Assembly (NCBI GenBank): GCA_030247575.1
Contig: JAOTRV010000007.1
Location: 1-64,000, forward strand
Length of the DNA stretch: 64,000 nucleotides
Direction: 5' to 3'
DNA from: Sulfuritalea sp.
GTDB lineage: Bacteria > Pseudomonadota > Gammaproteobacteria > Burkholderiales > Rhodocyclaceae
Made by a program: the position numbers and the translations under genes. The notes under the pieces were generated by a model. That model was not told the origin of the DNA and did no database searches. It saw only the letters and a list, made by a program, of their open reading frames with translations. Shown here piece by piece: positions 15,979 to 24,176 of this stretch; positions within the stretch are counted from its first letter, which is position 1; the number at the start of each line of letters is the position of its first letter.

Positions 15979-16793
15979 GCAACTACATTACGAGCGACTA
16001 CGACCTGATCAACGTCATCCAGGCTGCGGAAGAAGACGATCTCGCCGTTGTGGCCGACTTTATTACAGACAACAACAAGGGTCGGGTGTCTCTGGACTCA
16101 GTGATTCGCGGCCAAATCGATACGTTTAAGCGGAACGGAACACTCAAGAAAAACTCTGATCTTCTGATCAAGGAAATCCAAGAGTTCGGGGGTAATTCCA
16201 TCATCAACTTGTTCCGCGGCAGCGGTGTTCCTTACCGCGAAGTCCTTGATGATGTTGCCAGCCACATGAAGATTGCTACTGACAATACGGATGGTGTTGA
16301 GCAGGTGGAGCTGAAGATTTTGCTTGCCGTTGCGATGAAGAGCATGGAGAAGATGTCTCCGGATACGCAGAAAAGCTTTATCAGCAATATCTCAGGGGGC
16401 AAGGTTACCGGGTTGGGTCCTGGCGCCGTTGCTGCATTGCAAGCAGCAGTGTTGGCCGGTGGTTTCGGCACTTACATGCTGGCGACCACGGTGGCCAACG
16501 CTGTTGCCCGTCAGTTGATTGGGCGAGGACTGGCGTTTGGTGCAACCGGAGGGCTTATGCAAGGCATAGCTGTCTTCGCCGGTCCGATCGGTTGGGCAAT
16601 TACGGCAATCTGGGCAGCGTTTGACTTGGCAAGTCCCGCATATCGCGTGACAGTGCCTTGCGTAATCCAAACGGCCTACATGCGTCAGCGAGCCAAGGAG
16701 AAAGAAATGCCGCATTGCAGTTCCTGTGGCTCTTTGATCATTCCATCGCAAAAATTCTGTGCCGAATGTGGCGCGAAAAGCGAGGCCAAATAA
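15975..16793 (+). CDS. YaaW-like (UPF0174/DUF3944) protein with C-terminal zinc ribbon
   Basis: 272 residues. Start MSNYITSDYDLINVIQAAEE, then FGGNSIINLFRGSGVPYREVL and SPAYRVTVPCVIQTAYMRQ parallel E. coli YaaW (family of unknown function). Residues about 150-220 form glycine-rich hydrophobic segments that could enter a membrane. Unlike YaaW it continues into a short zinc ribbon, HCSSCGSLIIPSQKFCAECG, with two CxxC pairs. It overlaps the upstream regulator by 4 bases and its stop overlaps the next start (TAATG). A 60-base sample at 16141 has only 25 G/C, well below the neighbours. Function unknown; membrane damage response or defence is a guess from context. Confidence 0.72.
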   Translation: MSNYITSDYDLINVIQAAEEDDLAVVADFITDNNKGRVSLDSVIRGQIDTFKRNGTLKKNSDLLIKEIQEFGGNSIINLFRGSGVPYREVLDDVASHMKIATDNTDGVEQVELKILLAVAMKSMEKMSPDTQKSFISNISGGKVTGLGPGAVAALQAAVLAGGFGTYMLATTVANAVARQLIGRGLAFGATGGLMQGIAVFAGPIGWAITAIWAAFDLASPAYRVTVPCVIQTAYMRQRAKEKEMPHCSSCGSLIIPSQKFCAECGAKSEAK

Positions 16794-16957
16794 TGCTGAT
16801 TCTGACCTCATTCTGGGGAACGCTGGTTGCGCTCACGAATGCGTCAATGGTCATATTTGGAATAGAGTTGGCCTTCTTCGTTTTCGGCACCCTGGTCCTA
16901 TTTGTTCTTTACAGCATGATCGCAGGGATTCTCAGCAGCAAAGCTGCTTCTTGCTAA
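16793..16957 (+). CDS. Small two-helix membrane protein of the module
   Basis: 54 residues, starting within the stop codon of the YaaW-like gene (TAATG). Two hydrophobic stretches (about 3-25 and 26-46) and a short tail ending SSKAASC. No family recognised. The size and coupling suggest a membrane partner or immunity-like component, which is inference only. Confidence 0.6.
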   Translation: MLILTSFWGTLVALTNASMVIFGIELAFFVFGTLVLFVLYSMIAGILSSKAASC

Positions 16958-16960
16958 GCA

Positions 16961-17578
16961 ATGCTCACGAAGGATATCAGCATGGTTATGACTAGCGTAG
17001 GCCAGATCAATAACGAATCGGCCAAGATGATCTACAAGATGGCAGGACGCACGGCTGACAGTTTGCTTAAAGCAGGAAAAATTGCTGCATCCGACCGCAA
17101 TGTAACCTGGGCTAGGATGGTTGCGGAACGGATGACTCGCATGAATCTCGAAGTGCCAAAAGCGATTGCCGCGCAAGTTGGTATTCGAACGGCCGGAAAG
17201 GGAACTGTCTCGGTTGCACGAGGAACCGTCGCCCAAGCGGCTGGGGCTTCAGCTGGCGCATCGATAGCCAATGCTACGGTCTCTCAAGCTGCGAAAGGGG
17301 TGATTCGCGGCGCAGTTCCGATCACCATCGCATTCTTCGCTGCCGAAACTGCTCACACCGCATACAAATATGCGACTGGCGATATCGATATGGCGGAAGC
17401 TAAGCGCCGAACCGCGGAAAGTGCTGCTACAAATACCGGCGGTTTGGGTGGAGCCGTTGCTGGTGCCGCGATTGGTACGGCAATTTTCCCCGGCGCTGGC
17501 ACCATCATTGGAGGAGCTGTTGGTGGGATCGGAGGAGCTATCGCAAGTAGCAAGCTCGTTCAAAGATTTACGCGTTGA
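16961..17578 (+). CDS. Glycine-zipper protein, last gene of the module
   Basis: 205 residues. N-terminal half is amphipathic and basic (AGRTADSLLKAGKIAASDRN). The C-terminal half has alternating small residues: RGTVAQAAGASAGASIAN, then GGLGGAVAGAAIGTAIFPGA and GGAVGGIGGAIASSKLVQRF, a classical glycine zipper able to form membrane-inserted oligomers. An internal Met near residue 8 is an alternative start. Three bases separate it from the previous stop. Similar glycine-zipper C-termini occur in lysis or effector proteins, but no close family is recognised. Confidence 0.65.
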   Translation: MLTKDISMVMTSVGQINNESAKMIYKMAGRTADSLLKAGKIAASDRNVTWARMVAERMTRMNLEVPKAIAAQVGIRTAGKGTVSVARGTVAQAAGASAGASIANATVSQAAKGVIRGAVPITIAFFAAETAHTAYKYATGDIDMAEAKRRTAESAATNTGGLGGAVAGAAIGTAIFPGAGTIIGGAVGGIGGAIASSKLVQRFTR

Positions 17579-17647
17579 TCAAGCTTGTTGCTTACTTCTA
17601 CGCCGACTCTGTTTGCAACATCGTATCTCAGTTTAGGCCGAGAAACC

Positions 17648-17670
17648 ACCGTATCGCCAGCGCCGACTTT
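17648..17670 (-). repeat. 23-bp dispersed element, intergenic copy
   Basis: On the minus strand AAAGTCGGCGCTGGCGATAC then GGT. It lies in the 135-bp gap between the glycine-zipper gene and higA; nothing else is evident in that gap. Almost identical to the copy at 14375-14397 on the other side of the island. Confidence 0.7.
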
Positions 17671-17713
17671 CGGTATTGGTGTCGGGACAGACACACCGGT
17701 CGATGTACCGCCG

Positions 17714-18151
17714 TCACCCCGGCACGAATACCGCCGGGCTGACCTTGAAGAAGCGGGCCAGCTTCCCCGCCAGGCTCGCGCTGATTTTGCGTTTCCCCGC
17801 GAGGATGGCTGACAGATTGCTCTGCGCAACGATGTCGGCCAGGTCGCCCTGCTTCAGTCCGCGAATTTCGATCAGGTAGCGCAGAACCTCCCGCGGTTCC
17901 GAGGGTTCGATGGCGAAGTGGCCGGCCTCGTAGTCCTCCACCAGTTCACCCACCAGGTCGAGCAATCCGGCCAAGGCATGCGTTTCCTTGTCGCCGACCA
18001 CATCGAGCAGGTAGTTCATCAGCGCCACGGTACGCTCGTACTCCTCCTCGCTGCGGATCGGGCGCAAATGCGCGACGCGGTCGAACGCGGCCCAAGTCTG
18101 TTGCAGTGCGCGGATGTCGATCGTGTCGTCGGATGCGGTAGCGCTTGCCAT
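17714..18151 (-). CDS. higA: HigA-type antitoxin with HTH domain
   Basis: 145 residues from ATG 18151. The acidic N-terminal half is followed by an XRE helix-turn-helix (VLRYLIEIRGLKQGDLADIV, then AILAGKRKISASLAGKLARF) ending FFKVSPAVFVPG, typical of HigA antitoxins encoded after a HigB toxin. The gene starts 2 bases after higB. It probably binds the AT-rich palindromes upstream of higB. Confidence 0.88.
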   Translation of the reverse strand: MASATASDDTIDIRALQQTWAAFDRVAHLRPIRSEEEYERTVALMNYLLDVVGDKETHALAGLLDLVGELVEDYEAGHFAIEPSEPREVLRYLIEIRGLKQGDLADIVAQSNLSAILAGKRKISASLAGKLARFFKVSPAVFVPG

Positions 18152-18153
18152 GA

Positions 18154-18456
18154 TTACACCTTGCCTTTCCTGTAGAGCTTGCACCAGTTGTCATATTCCC
18201 GATGAGTCATTACCCAGCGCACGAATATCTTTCCATCCCGATAACGCACGACAGCGATGACCCGGTAGTTGTTGCCGCCGACATCGAACACCGTATAAGG
18301 CGCCGCATAGTCCGCACTGCCGAAGCTCTGGCGCAAATCGGTGAAGTCAGCGAAGCGCGAATGCTCGGCGACGGTGTGCCAGTTGCGCAAGGGCTGCTCG
18401 GCCTCGGGATGCTTGTGCCAGAAGTCGCGCAGCATCTTCAACGAAATGATGTGCAT
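18154..18456 (-). CDS. higB: HigB-type toxin (mRNA interferase)
   Basis: 100 residues. Start MHIISLKMLRDFWHKHP, core FGSADYAAPYTVFDVGGNNYR and C-terminal FVRWVMTHREYDNW match the HigB family of ribosome-dependent ribonucleases (RelE fold). Toxin-first order with HigA following is characteristic. It marks the right edge of the accessory island. Confidence 0.92.
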   Translation of the reverse strand: MHIISLKMLRDFWHKHPEAEQPLRNWHTVAEHSRFADFTDLRQSFGSADYAAPYTVFDVGGNNYRVIAVVRYRDGKIFVRWVMTHREYDNWCKLYRKGKV

Positions 18457-18464
18457 GTGCGGAC

Positions 18465-18486
18465 TATATCAAAACGATATATATCG
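18465..18486. promoter_or_regulatory. AT-rich palindromic operator of higBA
   Basis: Two overlapping inverted repeats start 8 bases before the higB start: TATATC-N5-GATATA (18465-18481) and the perfect 12-bp CGATATATATCG (18475-18486). Position and shape fit HigA-mediated autoregulation. The region 18487-18580 holds no supportable gene. Confidence 0.6.
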
Positions 18487-18580
18487 CGCAATGGCTGTCA
18501 CTCTTGCTCAACGAATAGCCGAGATTGCCGCAGCCGGGCAAATTTCGGGAGCAATCTCGACATCCCCTTTGTTGGGAACG

Positions 18581-18618
18581 AAAAAACGGCTGCCGCGCCG
18601 AACCCGGCGTGGCAGCCG
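18581..18618 (-). terminator. Terminator of the fadE-fadB-fadA operon
   Basis: Arms CGGCTGCC and GGCAGCCG (18587-18594, 18611-18618) with additional GC pairing inside, followed on the minus strand by TTTTTT (18581-18586). It lies 15 bases past the thiolase stop. Confidence 0.88.
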
Positions 18619-18633
18619 CTTATCGCCGGTCGC

Positions 18634-19830
18634 TTACATGCGCTCGAAAATCCCCGCGGCGCCCATGCCGGTGCCGACGCACATGGTGACCATGCCGTAC
18701 TTCAGGTTGCGCCGGCGCAGGGCGTGGATCACCGTGGCCGAGCGGATCGCGCCGGTGGCGCCGAGCGGGTGGCCCAGCGCGATGGCGCCGCCGATCGGAT
18801 TGACCTTGGCCGGATCGAGCCCGAGGTCCTGGATCACCGCCAGCGATTGCGCGGCGAAGGCCTCATTGAGTTCGATCCAGTCGAGTTGATCCTGGGTGAT
18901 GCCGGCGGCGCGACAGGCCACCGGGATCGCTTCCTTGGGGCCGATGCCCATGATCTCTGGCGGCACACCGCGCACCGCAAAGGACATGAAGCGCGCCAGC
19001 GGCGTCAGGTTGAACTGTTTGAGGATTTTCTCGCTGACCAGAATCAGCGCACCGGCGCCGTCGGAGGTCTGCGAGCTGTTGCCGGCGGTCACCGAGCCCT
19101 TGGCGGCGAACACCGGCTTCAGCTTGGCCAGTGCCGCCAGCGTCGAGTCAGCCCGCGCGCCTTCGTCGCGGTTGACGCTGCGCCTCTTCAACTCGATTTC
19201 ACCTGACGATAGATTCGGCACGCGATCGACGATCTCGACCGCAGTCGTCTCGTTGTCGAACTCGCCGGCCTGCTGCCCGGCGATGGCCCGCTGATGGGAT
19301 TCCAGCGCGAACTGGTCCTGCGCCTCGCGCGTAATCTTCCACTGCTTGGCCACATTCTCGGCGGTGAGCCCCATGCCGTAGGCCATGCCGACGTTCTCGT
19401 CCTTGAACACGCCCATGTTGATCGAGGGATGGAAGCCGCCCATCGGCACCATGGACATCGACTCGGCGCCGCCGGCGATCATGACATCGGCCTGGCCGAC
19501 GCGGATGCGGTCGGCAGCCATCGCCACGGCGGTTATCCCTGATGCGCAGAAGCGATTGACGGTGACGCCACCCACGGTATTGGGCAGACCGGCCAACAGC
19601 ACGGCGTTCCTCGCCATGTTGAGCCCGGATTCACCTTCGGGGAAGGAGCAGCCGATGATGGCGTCCTCGATCAGCTTCGGATCGAGGCCCGGCACCTGGG
19701 CCATGGCGGACTGGATCGCGTACACCAGCAGGTCGTCGGGACGCGTGTTGCGAAACATGCCGCGCGGCGCCTTGCCGATCGGGGTGCGGGTGGCGGCAAC
19801 GATGTAGGCGTCTTGAAGTTGTTTTGTCAT
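18634..19830 (-). CDS. fadA: Acetyl-CoA C-acyltransferase (3-ketoacyl-CoA thiolase)
   Basis: 398 residues, normal for a thiolase. The nucleophilic Cys lies in VNRFCASGITAV near residue 92; the C-terminal catalytic pair is in ALGHPLGATGAIR and MCVGTGMGAAGIFE. It performs the last, thiolytic step of beta-oxidation. It follows the multifunctional FadB-type gene by 10 bases and ends the operon. Confidence 0.95.
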   Translation of the reverse strand: MTKQLQDAYIVAATRTPIGKAPRGMFRNTRPDDLLVYAIQSAMAQVPGLDPKLIEDAIIGCSFPEGESGLNMARNAVLLAGLPNTVGGVTVNRFCASGITAVAMAADRIRVGQADVMIAGGAESMSMVPMGGFHPSINMGVFKDENVGMAYGMGLTAENVAKQWKITREAQDQFALESHQRAIAGQQAGEFDNETTAVEIVDRVPNLSSGEIELKRRSVNRDEGARADSTLAALAKLKPVFAAKGSVTAGNSSQTSDGAGALILVSEKILKQFNLTPLARFMSFAVRGVPPEIMGIGPKEAIPVACRAAGITQDQLDWIELNEAFAAQSLAVIQDLGLDPAKVNPIGGAIALGHPLGATGAIRSATVIHALRRRNLKYGMVTMCVGTGMGAAGIFERM

Positions 19831-19840
19831 GTCGATCTCC

Positions 19841-22228
19841 TCAGTTTCTCACCGGCTTGCCGGTCTGCATCATGCCCATGATGCGTTCCTGGGTCTTGGG
19901 ATGGTTCAGCAGTTCCATGAAGGCCTTGCGCTCCAGGTCGAGCAGCCACTGTTCGCTGACCAGGCTGCCCTGATCGACGTCGCCGCCGGACACGACTGTG
20001 GCGATCATCTGCCCCAGCTTGAAGTCGTGAGCGGAAATGAAGCCGCCGTCGCGCATGTTGACCAGTTGCATCATGATGGTGCCGATGGCATAACGCCCGG
20101 CGACCGGCACCAGCTTTGGCAGCGGCGGACGGTAGCCGGCATCGAACATGGCGCGCGCTTCGACCTTGGCCACGTGCAGCAGCTCGTAGGGGTTGAAGAC
20201 GATGATGTCGTCGGGTTTGAGGTAGCCCATCTGCCGTGCCTCCAGCGCCGACTTTGACACGGACGCCATGGCGGCATTGGTGAAGTAGGTCTTGAGGAAT
20301 TGCAGCAGGTCGTTGCCCTTGGCGTCCGCCGCAGCGCGCAGCGCCGCTTCCTTGAGGCCGCCGCCGGCCGGGATCAGGCCGACACCGACTTCGACCAGGC
20401 CGATGTAGGACTCGATCGAGGCGACGCGTCGCGCCGTGTGCAGCGCCAGCTCGCAGCCACCGCCGAGTGCCAGCCCGGCCACCGCAGAGACCACCGGCAC
20501 GTTGGCGTACTTCATGGCCTGGAAAGCCTGTTGCAGCTTGGCGACTTCCGGCTCGATCGCTTTGACGCCGCCCGACATGAACAGCGGCAGCATCGATTGC
20601 AGGTCGGCGCCGGCGGAGAAGGCGCCGCCGTCGGCCGCGTCCGCCCCCCAGATCACCAGGCCCTTGTAGTTGGCTTCGGCCTCGGCAATGGCTTTGGAAA
20701 GCCCGGCGATGACGCCGGCGCCGATGACATGCATCTTGGTCTTCAGCGACAGGATCAGCACCTCATCGTTCTGATGCCAGATGCGTACCGACTCGTCTTC
20801 GAATACCGTGGTGCCGGATGTGACTCCGTCGGCCGCACCCTCGCCCAGCACGGGTGCGCGGAAGATCTGGCGCTGATACACCGGCAGCTCGGCGCGCGGC
20901 ACATTGGCCCGGCGGACCGGCGACCAGGAACCGTCTGCCGCGTGGACGCCGGTCCGCCCGTCGAACACCCAGGCCGGCAGCGGTGCGGCACACAGCGCCT
21001 TGCCGGCGTCGATGTCTTCCTTGACCCAGGTCGCGACCTGCTGCCAGCCGGCGGCCTGCCAGGTCTCGAAGGGACCGAGCTTCTGGCCGAAGCCCCAGCG
21101 CATGGCGAAATCGATGTCGCGCGCATTGTCGGCAATGGCTTCCAGATGCACGGCGATGTAGTGGAAGGCATCGCGGAAAATGGCCCAGAGGAATTGCGCC
21201 TGCGGGTTGGTCGATTCGCGCAATGCCTTCATGCGCTTGGCGGGGTCCTTTTCCTTGAGGATGCGCCCGACCAGATCGTCGGCCTTGCCGCCGCCGGCCA
21301 CATACTGGCCCGTGGCGAAATCGAGACGCTGGACTTCCTTGCCGACTTTCTTGTAGAAACCGGCACCGCTCTTCTGGCCCAGGGCGCCCGCGGCGACGAG
21401 CTTGGTCAGCACGTCGGGCGTCTTGTAGATGGCAGCGAAGGGATCATTCGGCAGAGTGTCCTGCATGGTCTTGATGACGTGGCCCATGGTGTCGAGGCCC
21501 ACCACGTCGGCGGTGCGGAAGGTGCCCGACTTGGCGCGGCCGAGCTTGGCGCCGGTGAGGTCGTCGACCACGTCGCACGATAGGCCGAATTTCTCGGCCT
21601 CGTGCATGGTCGCCATCATGCTGAACACGCCGACGCGGTTGGCGATGAAGTTGGGTGTGTCCTTGGCCCGCACCACGCCCTTGCCCAGCGTGGTGACAAG
21701 GAAGCCTTCAAGCTGGTCGAGGATTTCGGGTTTGGTCGCGGCGGTCGGGATCAGCTCGACCAGATGCATGTAGCGCGGCGGGTTGAAGAAATGCACGCCG
21801 CAGAAACGTTCCTTCAGAGCTGCGTCAAAACCATCCGACAGCGCGGTGATCGAGAGGCCCGAGGTGTTCGAAGCGAAAATCGCATTCGGCGCGATGAAGG
21901 GGGCGACCTTCTTGTACAGGTCGTGCTTCCAGTCCATGCGTTCGGCGATGGCTTCGATGATCAGGTCGCAGCCCTTGAGCAGTTCGAGGTTGTCGTCGTA
22001 GTTGGCGACCTCGATGCAGGCCGCATCATCCTTGTTGCCCAGCGGCGCCGGGTTGAGTTTCTTGAGGCCTTCGATGGCCTTGAGGACGATGCCGTTCTTG
22101 GGGCCTTCCTTGGCCGGCAGATCGAACAGTACCACCGGAACTTTGGCATTGACGCAATGTGCGGCGATCTGCGCACCCATGACGCCGGCGCCGAGCACGG
22201 CGACTTTCCTGACGATGAAATTGCTCAT
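19841..22228 (-). CDS. fadB: 3-hydroxyacyl-CoA dehydrogenase / enoyl-CoA hydratase fusion
   Basis: 795 residues. The order is dehydrogenase first (NAD-binding VAVLGAGVMGAQIAAHCVNA; NRVGVFSMMA), then a C-terminal crotonase domain (AVAGLALGGGCELALHTARR; VEVGVGLIPAGGG). This order is opposite to E. coli FadB but common in betaproteobacterial multifunctional enzymes. It hydrates enoyl-CoA and oxidises the 3-hydroxyacyl-CoA. Gaps of 12 and 10 bases to the neighbouring genes indicate one transcript. Confidence 0.94.
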   Translation of the reverse strand: MSNFIVRKVAVLGAGVMGAQIAAHCVNAKVPVVLFDLPAKEGPKNGIVLKAIEGLKKLNPAPLGNKDDAACIEVANYDDNLELLKGCDLIIEAIAERMDWKHDLYKKVAPFIAPNAIFASNTSGLSITALSDGFDAALKERFCGVHFFNPPRYMHLVELIPTAATKPEILDQLEGFLVTTLGKGVVRAKDTPNFIANRVGVFSMMATMHEAEKFGLSCDVVDDLTGAKLGRAKSGTFRTADVVGLDTMGHVIKTMQDTLPNDPFAAIYKTPDVLTKLVAAGALGQKSGAGFYKKVGKEVQRLDFATGQYVAGGGKADDLVGRILKEKDPAKRMKALRESTNPQAQFLWAIFRDAFHYIAVHLEAIADNARDIDFAMRWGFGQKLGPFETWQAAGWQQVATWVKEDIDAGKALCAAPLPAWVFDGRTGVHAADGSWSPVRRANVPRAELPVYQRQIFRAPVLGEGAADGVTSGTTVFEDESVRIWHQNDEVLILSLKTKMHVIGAGVIAGLSKAIAEAEANYKGLVIWGADAADGGAFSAGADLQSMLPLFMSGGVKAIEPEVAKLQQAFQAMKYANVPVVSAVAGLALGGGCELALHTARRVASIESYIGLVEVGVGLIPAGGGLKEAALRAAADAKGNDLLQFLKTYFTNAAMASVSKSALEARQMGYLKPDDIIVFNPYELLHVAKVEARAMFDAGYRPPLPKLVPVAGRYAIGTIMMQLVNMRDGGFISAHDFKLGQMIATVVSGGDVDQGSLVSEQWLLDLERKAFMELLNHPKTQERIMGMMQTGKPVRN

Positions 22229-22240
22229 GATGTTTCCCTC

Positions 22241-24031
22241 TTAGAACAGTTCGGCTTCGAGATCGAGCAGCGACTTGGCGCCGGAGCGCGCCTGGCGTAT
22301 CAGCATCGCCGTCTCGGGCAGCAGGCGGGCGAAGTAGAAACGCGCGGTGGCCAGCTTGGCCTTGTAGAAATCATCGCCGGAATCCTGCTTGGCCAGGGCA
22401 ATTTTCGCCATGCGGGCGAAGAAATAACTGTAGACCAGATGGCCGACCACGCGCAGGTAGGGCACGGCGGCGGCGCCGACTTCGTCCTGGTTCTGGAAAG
22501 CCTTCATGCCGATTTCCATGGTCAGCTTGCTCACCTTGTCGCCGAGGTCCGCCAGCGGCGTGATGAATTCGCTCATCGCTTCGTCGGTGCCGTTCTCCTC
22601 GACGAAGGCCTGCACCAGTGCACCGAACTTCTTCAGTTTGGCGCCGTTGTCCATGAGAATCTTGCGCCCGAGCAGGTCGAGCGACTGGACCGTGTTGGTA
22701 CCTTCGTAAATCATGTTGATGCGGGCGTCGCGCACATATTGTTCGACGCCGGTCTCGCGGATGAAGCCCGAGCCGCCGTGAACCTGCATCGCTTCGGAGG
22801 TGGCGATCCAGCCGTTGTCGGTCATGAAGGCCTTGATGATGGGCGTCAGCAGCGTCACCAGGTCCGCGGCATCCTTGCGCACGGCTTCGTCGGGATGGTT
22901 CAGCTCGCGATCGATCTGCAGGGCGACGAAGGTCGAGAAGGCACGGCCACCCTCGGCATAGGCCTTGGCGGTCAACAGCATGCGCCGCACGTCCGGATGG
23001 ACGATGATCGGATCGGCCGGCTGGTCCGGAGCCTTGGGCCCGGAGAGGCTGCGCATCTGCAGGCGCTCCTTGGCATAGGCCAGCGCGTTCTGGTAGGCGA
23101 CTTCGGTCAGGCCCAGCGACTGCATGCCGACGCCGAGGCGCGCCGCGTTCATCATGACGAACATGGCATTGAGGCCCTTGTTGGGCTGGCCGATCAGCCA
23201 GCCGGTGGCCTCGTCCAGGTTCATCTGGCAGGTGGCGTTGCCGTGGATGCCCATCTTTTCTTCCAGCGCGCCGCAGGTGATGGCGTTGCGCACGCCGAGG
23301 CTGCCATCGGCATTCGGAATGAATTTCGGCACGATGAACAGCGAGATGCCCTTGGTGCCCTTCGGCGCATCGGGCAGGCGGGCCAGCACCAGATGCACGA
23401 TGTTCTCCGCCATGTCGTGTTCGCCGGCCGAGATGAAAATCTTGCCGCCGGTGATCTTGTAGCTGCCATCCGCCTGCGGTTCGGCCTTGGAACGCAGCAG
23501 GCCGAGGTCGGTGCCGCAATGCGGCTCGGTCAGGCACATCGTCCCAGTCCATTGCCCCGAGACCAGCTTGGGCAAGTACAACGCCTTCTGCTCCGGCGTG
23601 CCGTGCTCGTGCAGGCACTCGTAAGCGCCGTGCGACAGGCCGGGATACATGTACCAGGCCTGATTCGAGGCATTCAACATTTCCGCGAACGGGTTGTAAA
23701 CCACGATCGGCAGGCCCTGGCCGCCGTATTCCGGATCGCAGGTCAGCGCAGGCCAGCCGGCCTCGACGAACTGGCGGTAGGCCTCCTTGAAACCAGTCGG
23801 CGTCTTCACCTCATGCGTGGCGATGTCGAGCGTGCAACCCTCGATGTCACCGACATGGTTGAGCGGAAACAACACCTTCGAGGTGAACTTCGCGCCCTCT
23901 TCCATGATGTGGTTGATGGTGTCGGCGTCGATGTCGGCGTGTGCCGGCAAGGTCTTGAGTTCGGTGGTGACATCGAGCAACTCGTGCAGAACGAATTGCA
24001 TGTCGCGCAAGGGGGCGTTGTATTGGCCCAT
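22241..24031 (-). CDS. Acyl-CoA dehydrogenase, 596-aa class
   Basis: 596 residues from ATG 24031, preceded by AGGAGGACACC, an excellent ribosome-binding site; an upstream in-frame Met has none. Same domain layout and length as the dehydrogenase at 9465-11255: CLTEPHCGTDLGLLRSKA, VHGGSGFIRETGVEQYVRD, MIYEGTNTVQSLDLLGRK, plus the extra C-terminal domain. First gene of a complete beta-oxidation operon with the hydratase/dehydrogenase and thiolase. An inverted/direct repeat upstream is a likely regulator site. Confidence 0.94.
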   Translation of the reverse strand: MGQYNAPLRDMQFVLHELLDVTTELKTLPAHADIDADTINHIMEEGAKFTSKVLFPLNHVGDIEGCTLDIATHEVKTPTGFKEAYRQFVEAGWPALTCDPEYGGQGLPIVVYNPFAEMLNASNQAWYMYPGLSHGAYECLHEHGTPEQKALYLPKLVSGQWTGTMCLTEPHCGTDLGLLRSKAEPQADGSYKITGGKIFISAGEHDMAENIVHLVLARLPDAPKGTKGISLFIVPKFIPNADGSLGVRNAITCGALEEKMGIHGNATCQMNLDEATGWLIGQPNKGLNAMFVMMNAARLGVGMQSLGLTEVAYQNALAYAKERLQMRSLSGPKAPDQPADPIIVHPDVRRMLLTAKAYAEGGRAFSTFVALQIDRELNHPDEAVRKDAADLVTLLTPIIKAFMTDNGWIATSEAMQVHGGSGFIRETGVEQYVRDARINMIYEGTNTVQSLDLLGRKILMDNGAKLKKFGALVQAFVEENGTDEAMSEFITPLADLGDKVSKLTMEIGMKAFQNQDEVGAAAVPYLRVVGHLVYSYFFARMAKIALAKQDSGDDFYKAKLATARFYFARLLPETAMLIRQARSGAKSLLDLEAELF

Positions 24032-24076
24032 GGTGTCCTCCTGTGTCTTGTTGGCTAGCGTGGGCCGCACTGAGAC

Positions 24077-24102
24077 GAACGGCCGTTTCAAACAACCGTT
24101 CG
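24077..24102. promoter_or_regulatory. Putative operator of the fatty-acid oxidation operon
   Basis: Two copies of the pattern RAACRRCCGTTY in direct repeat, GAACGGCCGTTT (24077-24088) and AAACAACCGTTC (24090-24101), 13 bases apart; the outer parts also form CGAACGG-N13-CCGTTCG. On the minus strand a TATCAT -10-like box lies just upstream, so a bound repressor would overlap the start of transcription. The motif differs from that of the TetR at 13778. Confidence 0.45.
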
Positions 24103-24176
24103 AATGATAGCGCAGTTTTTGCCCGCGTGTAGATGCGCGACTCTAATTCGGGAGGAAGCGAAAAGCGGCCGGCGGA

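Noticed and set aside
14521-18456. Integrated prophage or insertion sequence
   Set aside because: No integrase, transposase, structural phage gene or tRNA attachment site is visible; only the composition and toxin-antitoxin genes suggest transfer.
18491-18633. Short frame starting MAVTLAQRIAEIAAAG after higB
   Set aside because: No ribosome site, runs into the fadA terminator and thiolase antisense; too short to support.
20300-24058. Long plus-strand open frames (427 and 818 codons) opposite the beta-oxidation operon
   Set aside because: They are the antisense reading of clear fadB and acyl-CoA dehydrogenase genes; His/Gln/Arg-rich composition typical of GC-rich shadows and no family similarity.
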